Positions 1 to 8,698 of a stretch of 39,864 nt of DNA are shown here, piece by piece; position 1 is the first letter of the stretch, and each line of letters begins with the position of its first letter. Made by a program: the position numbers and the translations under genes. This DNA comes from Candidatus Rokuibacteriota bacterium (GTDB lineage Bacteria; Methylomirabilota; Methylomirabilia; Rokubacteriales; CSP1-6). The notes beneath the pieces were generated by a model. It did not search any database and was not told where the DNA came from. It saw nothing but the letters and a program-made list of their open reading frames with translations. Location of the stretch: assembly GCA_016209385.1 (NCBI GenBank), contig JACQWB010000289.1, forward strand, positions 1-39,864. The letters run 5' to 3'.

Positions 1-558
1 CGCGAGCTCCGTGTCATCCACGTCACGACGCACGTCGCGCTCCGCCGCGTCCCTGATCTCGTCACGCGCGACCGCGTCCTCCGGACGATCCGGCTCGGCC
101 ACGAGGCGATGCGCCGCCTCGGGATCAGGGCCCCGCGCATCGCCGTGTGCGGGCTCAACCCCCACGCCGGCGAGGGCGGGCTCTTCGGCGACGAGGAGCG
201 GGTTGCCATCGGTCCCGCGATCGAGGACGCGCACGCCGAGGGGATCGACGCGACGGGCCCCTGGCCCGCCGACACGATCATGAGCCGCGCGCGCGGCGGC
301 GAGGTCGACTGCGTCGTCGCGATGTACCACGACCAGGGGCACACGCCGGTCAAGACCCTCGGCTTCCGCTACGACGACGCGACCAAGGCGTGGACGGGGA
401 TGAGCGGGGTGAACGTGACGGTGGGCCTGCCGATCCTCCGCGTCTCGGTGGACCACGGCACCGCGTTTGACCGGGCCGGCCGGGGCACGGCGAACCCCGA
501 GAGCATGATCGAAGCGATCCTGGTCGCCGCGGAACTGGCGCGTCACCGGCAGGCCTGA
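1..558 (+). CDS. pdxA: PdxA-family dehydrogenase, C-terminal part (5' end outside window)
   Basis: The reading frame is open from base 1 and ends at TGA 556-558, so about 185 C-terminal residues of a roughly 330-residue family are present. The family signatures are visible: LNPHAGEGGLFGDEE, MYHDQGHTPVKTLGF and VDHGTAFDRAGRG. The histidines that bind the divalent metal in PdxA are all there (in VTTHVAL, YHDQ and VDHGT). PdxA oxidises and decarboxylates 4-phosphohydroxy-L-threonine in pyridoxal phosphate synthesis. The paralogue PdxA2 acts on 4-phospho-D-threonate or related sugar acids. The next gene starts 3 bases after the stop and is another decarboxylating NAD-dependent dehydrogenase. That pairing fits a sugar-acid catabolic PdxA2-type role at least as well as vitamin B6 synthesis. 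The family call is firm and the substrate is open. Confidence 0.88.
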   Translation, partial: RELRVIHVTTHVALRRVPDLVTRDRVLRTIRLGHEAMRRLGIRAPRIAVCGLNPHAGEGGLFGDEERVAIGPAIEDAHAEGIDATGPWPADTIMSRARGGEVDCVVAMYHDQGHTPVKTLGFRYDDATKAWTGMSGVNVTVGLPILRVSVDHGTAFDRAGRGTANPESMIEAILVAAELARHRQA

Positions 559-561
559 GCC

Positions 562-1644
562 GTGGGGCGCTACCGGATCGCGGTGCTCGCAGGGGACGGC
601 ATCGGCCCCGAAGTCATCGCCGAGGCGCTGAAGGTCCTCCGGGCGGTACCTGAGCCGGCGCGCCTCGCGCTCGACTTGGACCTCGCGGAGACCGGCGCCG
701 GGTGCTACCAGCGGACCGGCGAGGACCTCCCGCGCGAGACGCTCGAGGTCAGCCAGGCGGCCGACGCGATCCTCTTCGGCGCCGCGGGCCTCCCCGAGGT
801 CCGCCTCCCGGACGGGACCGAGGTCGCCCCCCAGCTCACCCTCCGCGTGCTCCTCGACCTCTACGTCGGCCTGCGTCCCATCAAGCTCTACCCCGGAGTG
901 CGGAGCCCGCTCCGGCTCGCCGCGGACGAGCGCGTGGACTACGTGATCGTCCGCGAGAACACCGAGGGCCTCTACGCCTCCCGCGGCGCGGGCGTGCGCG
1001 TCGGGAACCAGGTCGTGACCGACACCCTGGTCGTCACGCGCGCCGGCACCGCCCGGATCTGTCGCCAGGCCTTCGACCTCGCGCGGCGGCGCGCCGGCGC
1101 CCCCCGCGACGGCCAGCGCCGGGTCACGTGCGTGGACAAGTCGAACGTGCTCAAGAGCTACGCGTTCTTCCGCGAGGTGTTCGACGAGGTGGCCGCGGAC
1201 TACTCGGAGGTGCAGGCCGAGCACGCCTACATCGACGCGATGACCATGTACCTCGTCCAGGCCCCGTCCCGGTACGACGTGATCGTCGCCGAGAACATGT
1301 TCGGGGACATCCTCTCGGACCTCGCGGCCGCGACCGTCGGGGGGCTCGGCCTCGCGCCCTCGGGGGACGTCGGCGACCACTACGGCCTCTTCCAGCCCTC
1401 CCACGGAACCGCCCCCGACATCGCGGGAAAGGGGGTGGCCAACCCGCTCGCGACGATCCTCTCGGCCGCGCTCATGCTCGACTGGCTCGGCCGCCGCACG
1501 GGCGACGGCGACGCCGAGGCCGCGGCGCGGCGGATCGAGGCGGCCGTGGCCGCGGTGCTCGCCGCGGGGCGTGTGCTCACGCCCGACCTCGGCGGGAGCG
1601 CCTCGACGGCCGCGGTCGGCGACGCCGTCGCCGCCGCGCTTTGA
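562..1644 (+). CDS. Isopropylmalate/isocitrate/tartrate dehydrogenase-family enzyme
   Basis: The 360-residue protein has the usual length for the beta-decarboxylating dehydrogenase family, which oxidises 2-hydroxy acids with NAD(P) and a divalent metal. The N-terminal AGDGIGPEV, the substrate-loop [16 protein letters not shown], the metal-binding [14 protein letters not shown] and the cofactor-binding [17 protein letters not shown] are all visible. The start is GTG at 562, three bases after the stop of the PdxA-family gene, so the two are very probably co-transcribed and coupled. 3-Isopropylmalate dehydrogenase (LeuB), homoisocitrate dehydrogenase and tartrate/malate dehydrogenase share these motifs, and I cannot separate them by eye. 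No leuA, leuC or leuD is in the window, and the PdxA partner favours a catabolic hydroxy-acid role. Confidence 0.85.
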   Translation: MGRYRIAVLAGDGIGPEVIAEALKVLRAVPEPARLALDLDLAETGAGCYQRTGEDLPRETLEVSQAADAILFGAAGLPEVRLPDGTEVAPQLTLRVLLDLYVGLRPIKLYPGVRSPLRLAADERVDYVIVRENTEGLYASRGAGVRVGNQVVTDTLVVTRAGTARICRQAFDLARRRAGAPRDGQRRVTCVDKSNVLKSYAFFREVFDEVAADYSEVQAEHAYIDAMTMYLVQAPSRYDVIVAENMFGDILSDLAAATVGGLGLAPSGDVGDHYGLFQPSHGTAPDIAGKGVANPLATILSAALMLDWLGRRTGDGDAEAAARRIEAAVAAVLAAGRVLTPDLGGSASTAAVGDAVAAAL

Positions 1645-1700
1645 CGCATGAGCGAAACAGGCAATACCGGCCGCCCGTCCGCGCGCTCCTGGCCGAAGCG

Positions 1701-1776
1701 CTCCGAGCGCGGGCTTTGCCCGCGCAACCCTACCTGGGGGAAGGTTCGGAAGGGGGGCGAAGCCCCCCTCCGAGGG
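1701..1776. repeat. Composite double-hairpin intergenic repeat, copy A
   Basis: Hairpin 1 is GCGCGGGC-TTT-GCCCGCGC at 1707-1725. A CTGGGGGAAGG-type linker follows. Hairpin 2 has arms AGGGGGGC / GCCCCCCT at 1751-1758 and 1762-1769, extended by three more pairs around a bulged A. Related copies lie at 38411-38481 and 39684-39733, and a reversed one at 16751-16791. This copy begins just past the zwf stop in the transcript direction and could serve as its terminator, although no T-run follows. Confidence 0.75.
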
Positions 1777-1777
1777 A

Positions 1778-3322
1778 TCACAAAGTCCTCCACCAGCGAT
1801 TGTCTCCCTGGACGAGCCTGTCGGACTCGAGCGGGCCCCACGTCCCGGCCGGATACTCGGGCAGCCACCGGGCTCCCGAGCTCTGCCAGAAGTCCAGGAT
1901 GTTGGTCACCCAGGCCCACGAGGCCTCGACGGCATCGCGCCGCATGAAGAGGGTCGCGTCACCGGCCATGACATCGAGGAGCAGCCGCTCGTAGGCTTCG
2001 GGCGACGCCTCGCCGAAGGTGGAGCCATAGCGGAAGTCCATCTTCACCGGGTAGACGCGCGCCTTGGGGCCGGGGAGCTTGGAGGAGATCCGGAGCGACA
2101 TCCCCTCCTCGGGCTGGATGCGGATCGCCAGGACGTTCGGGTCGAGCGGGTTGGACGGGTCGGCGTTGAAGAGGATCTGCGGGACGTCCTTGAACTGGAT
2201 GGCGATCTCGGTCGCGCGCTTGGGCATGCGCTTGCCCGTCCGGATGTAGAACGGCACGCCGGCCCAGCGCCAGTTGTCGATGAAGAGCTTGAGCGCGACG
2301 TAGGTCTCGCTAGTGGAGTCGGGCCGCACCCCTTCCTCCCGCCGGTACCCGGGGACGTCCTGCCCGTGGATGTAGCCCGTGCCGTACTGGGCCCTCACCA
2401 CGTAGCGGTCCACGTCCTGGCCCGCGATCGGCCGCAGCGCGCGGAGGATCTCGAGCTTCGCGTCGCGGACGACGTCGGCGTCCAGGGCCCACGGAGGCTC
2501 CATGGCGGTCAGGCACACCAGTTGCAGGATGTGGTTCTGCACCATGTCGCGCAGCGCCCCGGCCTCCTCGTAGTAGCTCGCGCGGATCCCCACCCCCTCC
2601 TGCTCCGCCACGGTGATCTGCACGTGGTCGACGTACTTCTGGTTCCAGAGCGGCTCGAAGATGCTGTTGGCGAAGCGGAGGACGAGGAGGTTCTGAACCG
2701 TCTCCTTCCCCAGGTAGTGGTCGATGCGGAAGATCTGGCGCTCGTCGAAGACGGCGGCGAGGGTCGCGTTCACCTGGCGAGCGGAGTCCAGGTCCCGCCC
2801 CACCGGCTTCTCGACGATGATCCGGGAGAACGGGCCCGGCCCGTCGGCCGGCATCACCATGCCCGCCGCCTTGAGCTGCTGGACGCAGGTCTCGATGAAG
2901 CTGGGCGGGATGGCGAGGTAGAAGACCCGGTTCCCCGGGATGGCCAGCTCGGCCTCGATCTTCTCCAGGCGCTCCTTGAGCTGGGCGTAGGTCTGGGGGT
3001 CGTCGAAGGAGCCGGTGAGGTAGAAGAGGGTCCGCTCGAAGTCGGGCCACCGGCCCGGGTCCAGGGGCTGACGCGAGAACTTCTGGACGCCCTCACGGGC
3101 CAGATTCCTGAAGCCCAGGTCGTCAAGGTCGAGGCGCGAGAAGCCCGTGACCGCGAAGGTGGCGGGCAGCACACCGTCCAGGGCGAGGTTGTAGACAGCC
3201 GGGAGGAGTTTTCGACGGGTGAGATCGCCGCCGCCCCCGAAGATGACCAGACTGCACGGCTGCGGGATCAGTGTCTTCGCCAAGCCGCCGGTGAGAGGGT
3301 TCTGAACCGTCGTCTCCGCCAT
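1778..3322 (-). CDS. zwf: Glucose-6-phosphate 1-dehydrogenase
   Basis: The 514-residue protein matches the family length. It catalyses glucose-6-phosphate + NAD(P)+ to 6-phosphogluconolactone, the entry to the oxidative pentose-phosphate pathway. The N-terminal nucleotide-binding loop is VIFGGGGDLTRRKLLPA, where the family usually has GASGDL, and the active-site signature RIDHYLGKE is intact. The ATG at 3322 has a GAGGTG ribosome-binding site 4 bases upstream. It is the last gene of the minus-strand pentose-phosphate operon, separated from the small lipoprotein gene by 53 bases that hold a perfect hairpin. Downstream is the double-hairpin repeat. No 6-phosphogluconolactonase gene is present between zwf and gnd. 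Confidence 0.97.
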   Translation of the reverse strand: MAETTVQNPLTGGLAKTLIPQPCSLVIFGGGGDLTRRKLLPAVYNLALDGVLPATFAVTGFSRLDLDDLGFRNLAREGVQKFSRQPLDPGRWPDFERTLFYLTGSFDDPQTYAQLKERLEKIEAELAIPGNRVFYLAIPPSFIETCVQQLKAAGMVMPADGPGPFSRIIVEKPVGRDLDSARQVNATLAAVFDERQIFRIDHYLGKETVQNLLVLRFANSIFEPLWNQKYVDHVQITVAEQEGVGIRASYYEEAGALRDMVQNHILQLVCLTAMEPPWALDADVVRDAKLEILRALRPIAGQDVDRYVVRAQYGTGYIHGQDVPGYRREEGVRPDSTSETYVALKLFIDNWRWAGVPFYIRTGKRMPKRATEIAIQFKDVPQILFNADPSNPLDPNVLAIRIQPEEGMSLRISSKLPGPKARVYPVKMDFRYGSTFGEASPEAYERLLLDVMAGDATLFMRRDAVEASWAWVTNILDFWQSSGARWLPEYPAGTWGPLESDRLVQGDNRWWRTL

Positions 3323-3352
3323 GGGTCACCTCGTCGCGATTGACTCGGGCCA

Positions 3353-3376
3353 ATTACTTTCCGGTGCGAAAGTAAT
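3353..3376. other. Perfect 9-bp stem-loop between lipoprotein gene and zwf
   Basis: ATTACTTTC at 3353-3361 pairs exactly with GAAAGTAAT at 3368-3376 around a 6-base loop (CGGTGC). It is AT-rich in a very GC-rich region, touches the lipoprotein stop codon and sits about 30 bases before the zwf start. No T-run follows on the minus strand. It may be an mRNA-stability, processing or operator-type site rather than a classical terminator. Confidence 0.55.
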
Positions 3377-3765
3377 CAGCGCTCCGGTATCCTAAAGCGC
3401 TCGTCCTTCCTGATCTCGAACATCGGTCGGCCGTCCTTGTCGAAGAACCGGATCGTATCGGTGATGCTCGACGGCCGCCCCTCGCCGACTCGGCGGCTCT
3501 GGGCGTCGAAGAGCTCGTACGTGCCGTAGGGGCTCAGTCTGGCCCGCCCGATGCGCGTGCCATTCTTGTCGAAGATCTGGAGCTCCTCTTCAATTCTTTG
3601 GTCGCCAGAAACGTTTACGTCAGTTGGAACCGTAGTGACCAGTTTAAAGATCACGTGGGGCCGGGTGTCTTCGGATTGTTGCGGCGAAGGAGAGGGAGAA
3701 TACACTGGGTAGGCACAGCCAAGCGCCGCCATCGTGAAGCAAAGTCCGATAATGCGCTTACGCAC
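3376..3765 (-). CDS. Small putative lipoprotein of unknown function
   Basis: The 129-residue product starts at GTG 3765, six bases after the gnd stop. A short charged start (MRKR), a hydrophobic stretch and LGC at residues 15-17 form a plausible lipobox, so it is likely lipid-anchored after cleavage before the Cys. The mature part begins with a Ser/Pro/Gln linker. It then has two similar beta-rich segments: EELQIFDKNGTRIGRARLSP and the later DTIRFFDKDGRPMFEIR share a F-D-K-(N/D)-G pattern. I do not recognise a named family. The DNA is noticeably less GC-rich than both flanking genes, which suggests a later insertion into the operon. It could equally be an envelope protein with no metabolic role. 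Confidence 0.7.
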   Translation of the reverse strand: MRKRIIGLCFTMAALGCAYPVYSPSPSPQQSEDTRPHVIFKLVTTVPTDVNVSGDQRIEEELQIFDKNGTRIGRARLSPYGTYELFDAQSRRVGEGRPSSITDTIRFFDKDGRPMFEIRKDERFRIPER

Positions 3766-3771
3766 AGCTAT

Positions 3772-4755
3772 TTAGCCCCCGCTCGGGCGCTCGATGTGGC
3801 CGCCGAACTTGTGGCGCATCGCCGACAGGATCTTCTCGGCGAACGTGTGCTCCTGCCGCGAACGGAACCGCGTGTAGAGAGAGGCCGAGAGCACGTCGGC
3901 GGGCACCGCCTCTTCGACCGCCGCCATCACCGTCCAGCGCCCCTCGCCGGAATCCTGGACAAAGCCAGTGTAGCTCGCGAGCGTCGGGTTTTCGACCAGC
4001 GCGGCTGCCGTGAGGTCGAGGAGCCACGAGATCACCACGCTGCCGCGCCGCCAGACCTCGGCGATGTCCGCGGCGTTGAGGTCGTAGCGGTGATCCTCCG
4101 AGAGCTCCTTGGAGTTGGCGTTGCGGAAGATGTCGAAACCCTCCGCGTAGGCCTGCATGAGGCCGTACTCGATGCCGTTGTGCACCATCTTGACGAAGTG
4201 GCCGGCGCCGACCGGGCCGCAGTGGAGGTACCCCTCTTCGGCGGTGCCGCCGAGGCGCTCGCGTCCGGGTGTGCGCGGGGTAGTCCCCCGTCCCGGCGCG
4301 AGCGTCTTGAAGATCGGGTCGAGGTGCTGGACCGCCTCCCTGGGACCGCCGATCATCAGGCAGTAGCCCCGCTCGAGCCCCCAGATGCCGCCGCTCGTCC
4401 CCACGTCCACGTAGTGGATGCCCTTCGGCTTCAGCGCCTTGGCGCGGCGCACATCGTCCTTGAAGTACGAGTTCCCCCCATCGATGATGATGTCGCCCGC
4501 CTCCATTCGCTCGGCCAGCGCCACGACCGTCTGCTCGGTGGGGTCGCCCGCGGGCACCATGATCCAGGCCACGCGTGGCTTGGTCAACTTGCGGGCGAAC
4601 TCGTCGAGCGATGCAGTCCCGACGGCGCCCTCGCTCGCCAGCTGCTCGACGCTCTTCCGGCTCATGTCGAAGACGGCGCACGCGTGGCCGCCGCGCATCA
4701 GCCGGCGCACCATGTTGGCGCCCATGCGACCCAGCCCGATCATGCCCAGTTGCAT
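3772..4755 (-). CDS. gnd: 6-phosphogluconate dehydrogenase, decarboxylating, short (GndA/YqeC) type
   Basis: The 327-residue protein matches the short form of the enzyme, not the approximately 470-residue E. coli form. It oxidises and decarboxylates 6-phosphogluconate to ribulose-5-phosphate. Residues 1-30 carry the Rossmann loop [13 protein letters not shown]. The catalytic segment is [22 protein letters not shown], with the Lys and His-Asn expected, and the substrate-binding [10 protein letters not shown] is present. An acidic residue follows the second Rossmann strand (VFDMSRK), which in this short class usually goes with NAD preference. That cofactor assignment is inference. The ATG at 4755 has AAGGAG 7 bases upstream. 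It lies between tal-pgi and the small lipoprotein gene. Confidence 0.95.
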   Translation of the reverse strand: MQLGMIGLGRMGANMVRRLMRGGHACAVFDMSRKSVEQLASEGAVGTASLDEFARKLTKPRVAWIMVPAGDPTEQTVVALAERMEAGDIIIDGGNSYFKDDVRRAKALKPKGIHYVDVGTSGGIWGLERGYCLMIGGPREAVQHLDPIFKTLAPGRGTTPRTPGRERLGGTAEEGYLHCGPVGAGHFVKMVHNGIEYGLMQAYAEGFDIFRNANSKELSEDHRYDLNAADIAEVWRRGSVVISWLLDLTAAALVENPTLASYTGFVQDSGEGRWTVMAAVEEAVPADVLSASLYTRFRSRQEHTFAEKILSAMRHKFGGHIERPSGG

Positions 4756-4839
4756 TGTTCGTTCTCCTTATCCGGCCTCGCCTCGTGGCGGGCCTGCCTC
4801 ACGGCATGGCCGACGCCCCTCGGCTCGAACTGCTATCGG

Positions 4840-7692
4840 CTAGCTTCCAAGCGCTGCTTCGAGCAGGCGGCAAGCCCGGTCCAGGGCCGCCGGGTCGGGC
4901 GCCGGCAGGTTGATCCGGAGCGCCCGACGCCCTGTCGCCTCCAGGGACATAAAGTCCCCCAGGGCCTGGGCCAGCTCGAGCACGCCGAACGAGAACCTCT
5001 CGCCGGGGATCGCCACGTCCTCTTTGCGATCGGCCGTGAACAGGATGAAGACCCCGGAGTTGGCGCCGCCCTTGTGGAGCTGCCCGGTGGAGTGGAGGTA
5101 GCGTGGCCCAAAGCCTAACATCGTGGCGACCCGTTTACGGTCGCGGATCGCCGTGCGGAGCCGGCCGAGCCGCTCCTCCAGGCCCGGGTCCAGCGGCAGG
5201 TAGGCCAGGAGGCCCAGGTAATCGCCGGGGTTCGCCAGGTCCAGGAAGGCGCGGAGCGCCCGGCCGGGATCGGTGGCCAGATCCCCGAGCTTGTCGATGA
5301 CGACCCGGTCGAAGGTGAGGCTGGTCCCGTCCACGGTGAGCTGGGCCGGCGCGATCGGGAGCCGCCCCTCGGCGGCATGGCGGGCGAGGAGGGCCTTGGT
5401 CGCGTCCTTGGCCTGCTGGACGTTGGGCTCGTCGAACGGGTTGATGCCGAGGATCGCCCCCGCGGTGGCGGTGGCGATCTCCCAGCGGACGAACTCGGCG
5501 CCGATGGCCATAGCGTTGACCAGGCGGATGTTCACGATGGGATGACCGGCCGCGCGCAGCCGCTCCACCTTGCCGTCGCGCTCGTGCTCGTCCACGTCGC
5601 CCCCGTGCAGGCGCAGGCGGACGAAGAGCCGGTCGTTGCCATATACCTCGGGCGGCCCGAGGGGCTCGCCCGCCACCGGCACGATGCCCGTGCCCCGCTT
5701 GCCCGTGGATTCGGCGATGAGCTGCTCGATCCAGAGGCCGAACGGGCGCAGGCGCGGGCCGGTGATGAGCGTGAGCTTGTCGCGCCCGGCGCGCGCCGCG
5801 CTCCCCATGGCGATCCCGAGGGCCACACCCGGGTTCTGGGCGATTGCGCCGGTCGGCCCGCAGAGGAGGGCCATGCCCCGCCCCCAGGCCAGCAGCGCCG
5901 AGACATCGATCCCCATGAGGGCGGCGGGCACCATCCCGAAGAACGAGAGGGCGGAGTAGCGGCCGCCGATGTCCGCCGGGTTGACGAAGACCTCGCGGTA
6001 GCCGTCGTGCAGGGCCTGCTCGTGGAGTGCGGTCCCCTCGTCGGTGATGGCGACCAGGTGCCGGGCGGGCTGCGCCACGCCGGCCGCCTCGAGGCACGAC
6101 TTGAAGTGGGCGGCGAGGGCGTTCGGCTCGACGGTGGTCCCGGACTTGCTCGCGACGATGAAGAGCGTTTCCCGCATCGGCACGCTCCGCTCGACCGCGC
6201 GCACGGCGCCCGGATCGGTCGAGTCGAGCATGGTGAAGGCGGGGAAGCCCCGCTCCACGCCCAGGACGGCGCGCATCACCTCAGGGGCGAGGCTCGAGCC
6301 TCCCATGCCGAGGAGCACGACGTGCCGGATTCCGTCCGCCCGCACGCCGCCGGCGAAGCGCTTGAGCCGGGCCAAGTTCTTGGCCATGAGCTCTGGAGAC
6401 TCGAGCCAGCCAAGGCGGTTGGCGATCCGCTTCTGCTCCGCCGGATCCTCGGACCAGAGGTCGGGCCGCTTGGCCCACACCCCCTCGACGAAGCCGGCGA
6501 GCTGGAGCTCGACGTTGTAGCGGTCCAGCTCCCGCCCCAGCTTGGCCCCGGCGATCTCGTAGCCCGCCCTGAGGAGCGCGGCCTTGCGCTTGGTGTCGAT
6601 GCCCAGCATGAGAGCGTCGAAGGAGTCCTCGAAGGCCTGGAGCCCTTCGGTCTTGAGCCGGCCGTAGATGGCGTTCATGTCCACGCCCACGGCCCCGAGC
6701 TCGGCGAAGACCCGACGCGCGCCGGCCACGTCCTGCTCGATCGTCGGGCGGGCCCGGCCGTGGTCACGGAAGGCAGCCAGCGCGCCGGGGGGCATGGTGT
6801 TGACCGTGTCCGGGCCCACCAGCTCCTCGATGTAGAGGACGTCGCTGTACTTGGGGTTCTTGGTTCCCGTGGACGCCCAGAGCGGGCGCTGGCGCCGAGC
6901 CCCCTGCGCCTCCAGCGCGCGGAACTCTTCGCTGGTGAAGATATCCTGGAACCGCTGGTAAGCCAGCTTGGCGTTGGCGATGGCCGCCTTGCCCTTGAGG
7001 GCGTCGAGCCGCTGCTTGGTCTCGGGCTCGCGGGCCGCCGCCGAGAGCCGGTCGAGCTCCTTGTCCACCGCCGTATCGATGCGGCTCACAAAGAAGCTGG
7101 CGACGGAGGCGACCCTTTTGATGTCGCCGCCCTTCGCCAGACGATCCTTGAGGCCGTCGATGTACGCCCGTGCCGCCGCCTCGTAGTCGGCCTGGGAGAA
7201 AAGCAGGGTGATGTTGACGTTCACCCCCTCGGCGATGAGGCGTCGGACGGCGGTGAAGCCCGCCGCGGTCCCCGGCACCTTGATCATGACGTTGGCGCGC
7301 TTGAGGCGCTTCCAGAGGGCCAGCGCCTCGGCCACCGTGCCGTCGGCGTCGTGAGCCAGGGTGGGCGAGACCTCGAGGCTCACGTAGCCGTCGCCGGTCT
7401 GGGTCGCCTCGTAGACGGTGTGGAGGATGTCGGCGGCCTCGGCGATGTCCTCGGTGACGACGCGGGTGTAGATCTCGCCGGTAGGCATCCGGCGGCGTGC
7501 GATGAGGGCGATCTCCTCGTCGTAGGCGTCCGTCTTGTTCACCGCCTGCTCGAGGATGGTGGGGTTGGAGGTCACGCCGGCCAGCCCGTCCCGAGCGATG
7601 AGGCGTAGAAGCTCGCCCGAGGCGAGGAGGTGACGGCTCATGAAGTCGTACCAGACGCTCTGGCCGTACTGACGGAGGTCAATCAGCGCCAT
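4840..7692 (-). CDS. tal-pgi: Bifunctional transaldolase / glucose-6-phosphate isomerase
   Basis: This 950-residue fusion has transaldolase at about residues 1-365 and phosphoglucose isomerase at about 385-950. The first half shows GVTSNPTILEQAV near the N-terminus and NVMIKVPGTAAG, whose Lys forms the Schiff base with sedoheptulose-7-phosphate. The second half shows LGMGGSSLAPEV, VASKSGTTVEP, and the C-terminal HSTGQLHKGG-type isomerase segment. One polypeptide therefore links the non-oxidative pentose-phosphate reactions to the fructose-6-P/glucose-6-P interconversion and can recycle carbon to zwf. Such fusions are known in several bacterial phyla. The ATG at 7692 follows a GGGAGG site by about 6 bases, 16 bases after the transketolase C-half stop. 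Confidence 0.95.
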   Translation of the reverse strand: MALIDLRQYGQSVWYDFMSRHLLASGELLRLIARDGLAGVTSNPTILEQAVNKTDAYDEEIALIARRRMPTGEIYTRVVTEDIAEAADILHTVYEATQTGDGYVSLEVSPTLAHDADGTVAEALALWKRLKRANVMIKVPGTAAGFTAVRRLIAEGVNVNITLLFSQADYEAAARAYIDGLKDRLAKGGDIKRVASVASFFVSRIDTAVDKELDRLSAAAREPETKQRLDALKGKAAIANAKLAYQRFQDIFTSEEFRALEAQGARRQRPLWASTGTKNPKYSDVLYIEELVGPDTVNTMPPGALAAFRDHGRARPTIEQDVAGARRVFAELGAVGVDMNAIYGRLKTEGLQAFEDSFDALMLGIDTKRKAALLRAGYEIAGAKLGRELDRYNVELQLAGFVEGVWAKRPDLWSEDPAEQKRIANRLGWLESPELMAKNLARLKRFAGGVRADGIRHVVLLGMGGSSLAPEVMRAVLGVERGFPAFTMLDSTDPGAVRAVERSVPMRETLFIVASKSGTTVEPNALAAHFKSCLEAAGVAQPARHLVAITDEGTALHEQALHDGYREVFVNPADIGGRYSALSFFGMVPAALMGIDVSALLAWGRGMALLCGPTGAIAQNPGVALGIAMGSAARAGRDKLTLITGPRLRPFGLWIEQLIAESTGKRGTGIVPVAGEPLGPPEVYGNDRLFVRLRLHGGDVDEHERDGKVERLRAAGHPIVNIRLVNAMAIGAEFVRWEIATATAGAILGINPFDEPNVQQAKDATKALLARHAAEGRLPIAPAQLTVDGTSLTFDRVVIDKLGDLATDPGRALRAFLDLANPGDYLGLLAYLPLDPGLEERLGRLRTAIRDRKRVATMLGFGPRYLHSTGQLHKGGANSGVFILFTADRKEDVAIPGERFSFGVLELAQALGDFMSLEATGRRALRINLPAPDPAALDRACRLLEAALGS

Positions 7693-7708
7693 GTTCGCCT
7701 CCCTCCCC

Positions 7709-8698
7709 CTAGCGGGCCGTTACCGCAGCGCCCTTGCCCTTGCGGGCCAGGACGCGGTCGATGGCCCCGAGGATGTCCGCGGCCGTGAGGCCGTAGGCCC
7801 GGAACAGCTCCTCCGCACTGCCGGACTCGGCGAAGGCGTCCGGCAGGCCGACGAACTCCATAGGGACGGGCCGGCGCCGGGCGGCGGCCTGGGCCACCAG
7901 GCTCCCCAGCCCCGGCCGCGCCAGGTGCTCTTCGGCCACGACGATGGCCCCGGTTTCCTCGGCGGCCAACCCGACGGTCGCCTCGTCGAGCGGTTTGGCC
8001 GTGTGGCAGTCGATCACCCGCGCGTGGATTCCCTTACGCTCGGCCAGTTCCGCAGCCTGGCAGGCGACGGCCACCATGAGGCCGTTGGCGATGACGGTGA
8101 CGTCATCCCCGTCGGAAAGGGTCTTCGCACGGCCGAAAGAGAAGCGCTCGCCGGGGGCGTAGATCCGGAGAGCCCGCGGGCGTCCGACCCGGAGGTAGAC
8201 CGGGCCGTAGTGCTCCGCGGCCGCGCGCACGAGCGCCGCTGTCGCGACCTCGTCGGCGGGCACCGCCACCGTGAAGCCGGGCAGGCAGCAGGCCAGGGTG
8301 ATGTCCTCGATGCTCATCTGCGAGGGGCCGTCCTCGCCGAGGGAGATGCCGCCGTGGCTCCCCACGAAGTTCACGTTGAACTCCATGTAGGCGCAGCAGA
8401 TGCGGAGCTGCTCGTACCCCTTGCAGAGGAGGAAGGAGGCGAAGCTCGAAGCGAAGGGGATCAACCCACCCGCGGCGAGGCCGGCGGCGATCGAGCAGAG
8501 GTTCGCCTCGGCGATGCCCACGTCGAAGAACCGGTCCTTGAACTTCTTGCCGAACAGCGCGGTGTACGTGGACTTGGACAGGTCGGCGTCCAGGACCACG
8601 ATCCGGGGGTTCTCCTCGCCCAGCTCGGCCAGGGTGCGTCCGTAGGCCTCGCGGGTCGCGAGGCCGAGCTCCATCGGGGACGGCCAGCGCCGGATCAC
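7709..8698 (-). CDS. Transketolase, C-terminal subunit
   Basis: The 329-residue subunit carries the pyrimidine-binding and C-terminal domains of a split transketolase. The catalytic Glu that activates thiamine diphosphate lies in FFDVGIAEANLCSIAAGLA. SHGGISLGEDGPSQMSIEDI is the usual substrate-loop region. The frame stays open upstream to 9358, but that part overlaps the N-subunit gene. I place the start at GTG 8698, which overlaps the N-subunit TGA as GTGA, a typical translational coupling. The two chains together transfer two-carbon ketol units between pentose and hexose/triose phosphates. Confidence 0.94.
   Translation of the reverse strand: MIRRWPSPMELGLATREAYGRTLAELGEENPRIVVLDADLSKSTYTALFGKKFKDRFFDVGIAEANLCSIAAGLAAGGLIPFASSFASFLLCKGYEQLRICCAYMEFNVNFVGSHGGISLGEDGPSQMSIEDITLACCLPGFTVAVPADEVATAALVRAAAEHYGPVYLRVGRPRALRIYAPGERFSFGRAKTLSDGDDVTVIANGLMVAVACQAAELAERKGIHARVIDCHTAKPLDEATVGLAAEETGAIVVAEEHLARPGLGSLVAQAAARRRPVPMEFVGLPDAFAESGSAEELFRAYGLTAADILGAIDRVLARKGKGAAVTAR

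Noticed and set aside
5377-7608. 743-codon plus-strand frame opposite tal-pgi
   Set aside because: Complement of conserved transaldolase and isomerase motifs; no domain, signal or ribosome site of its own.
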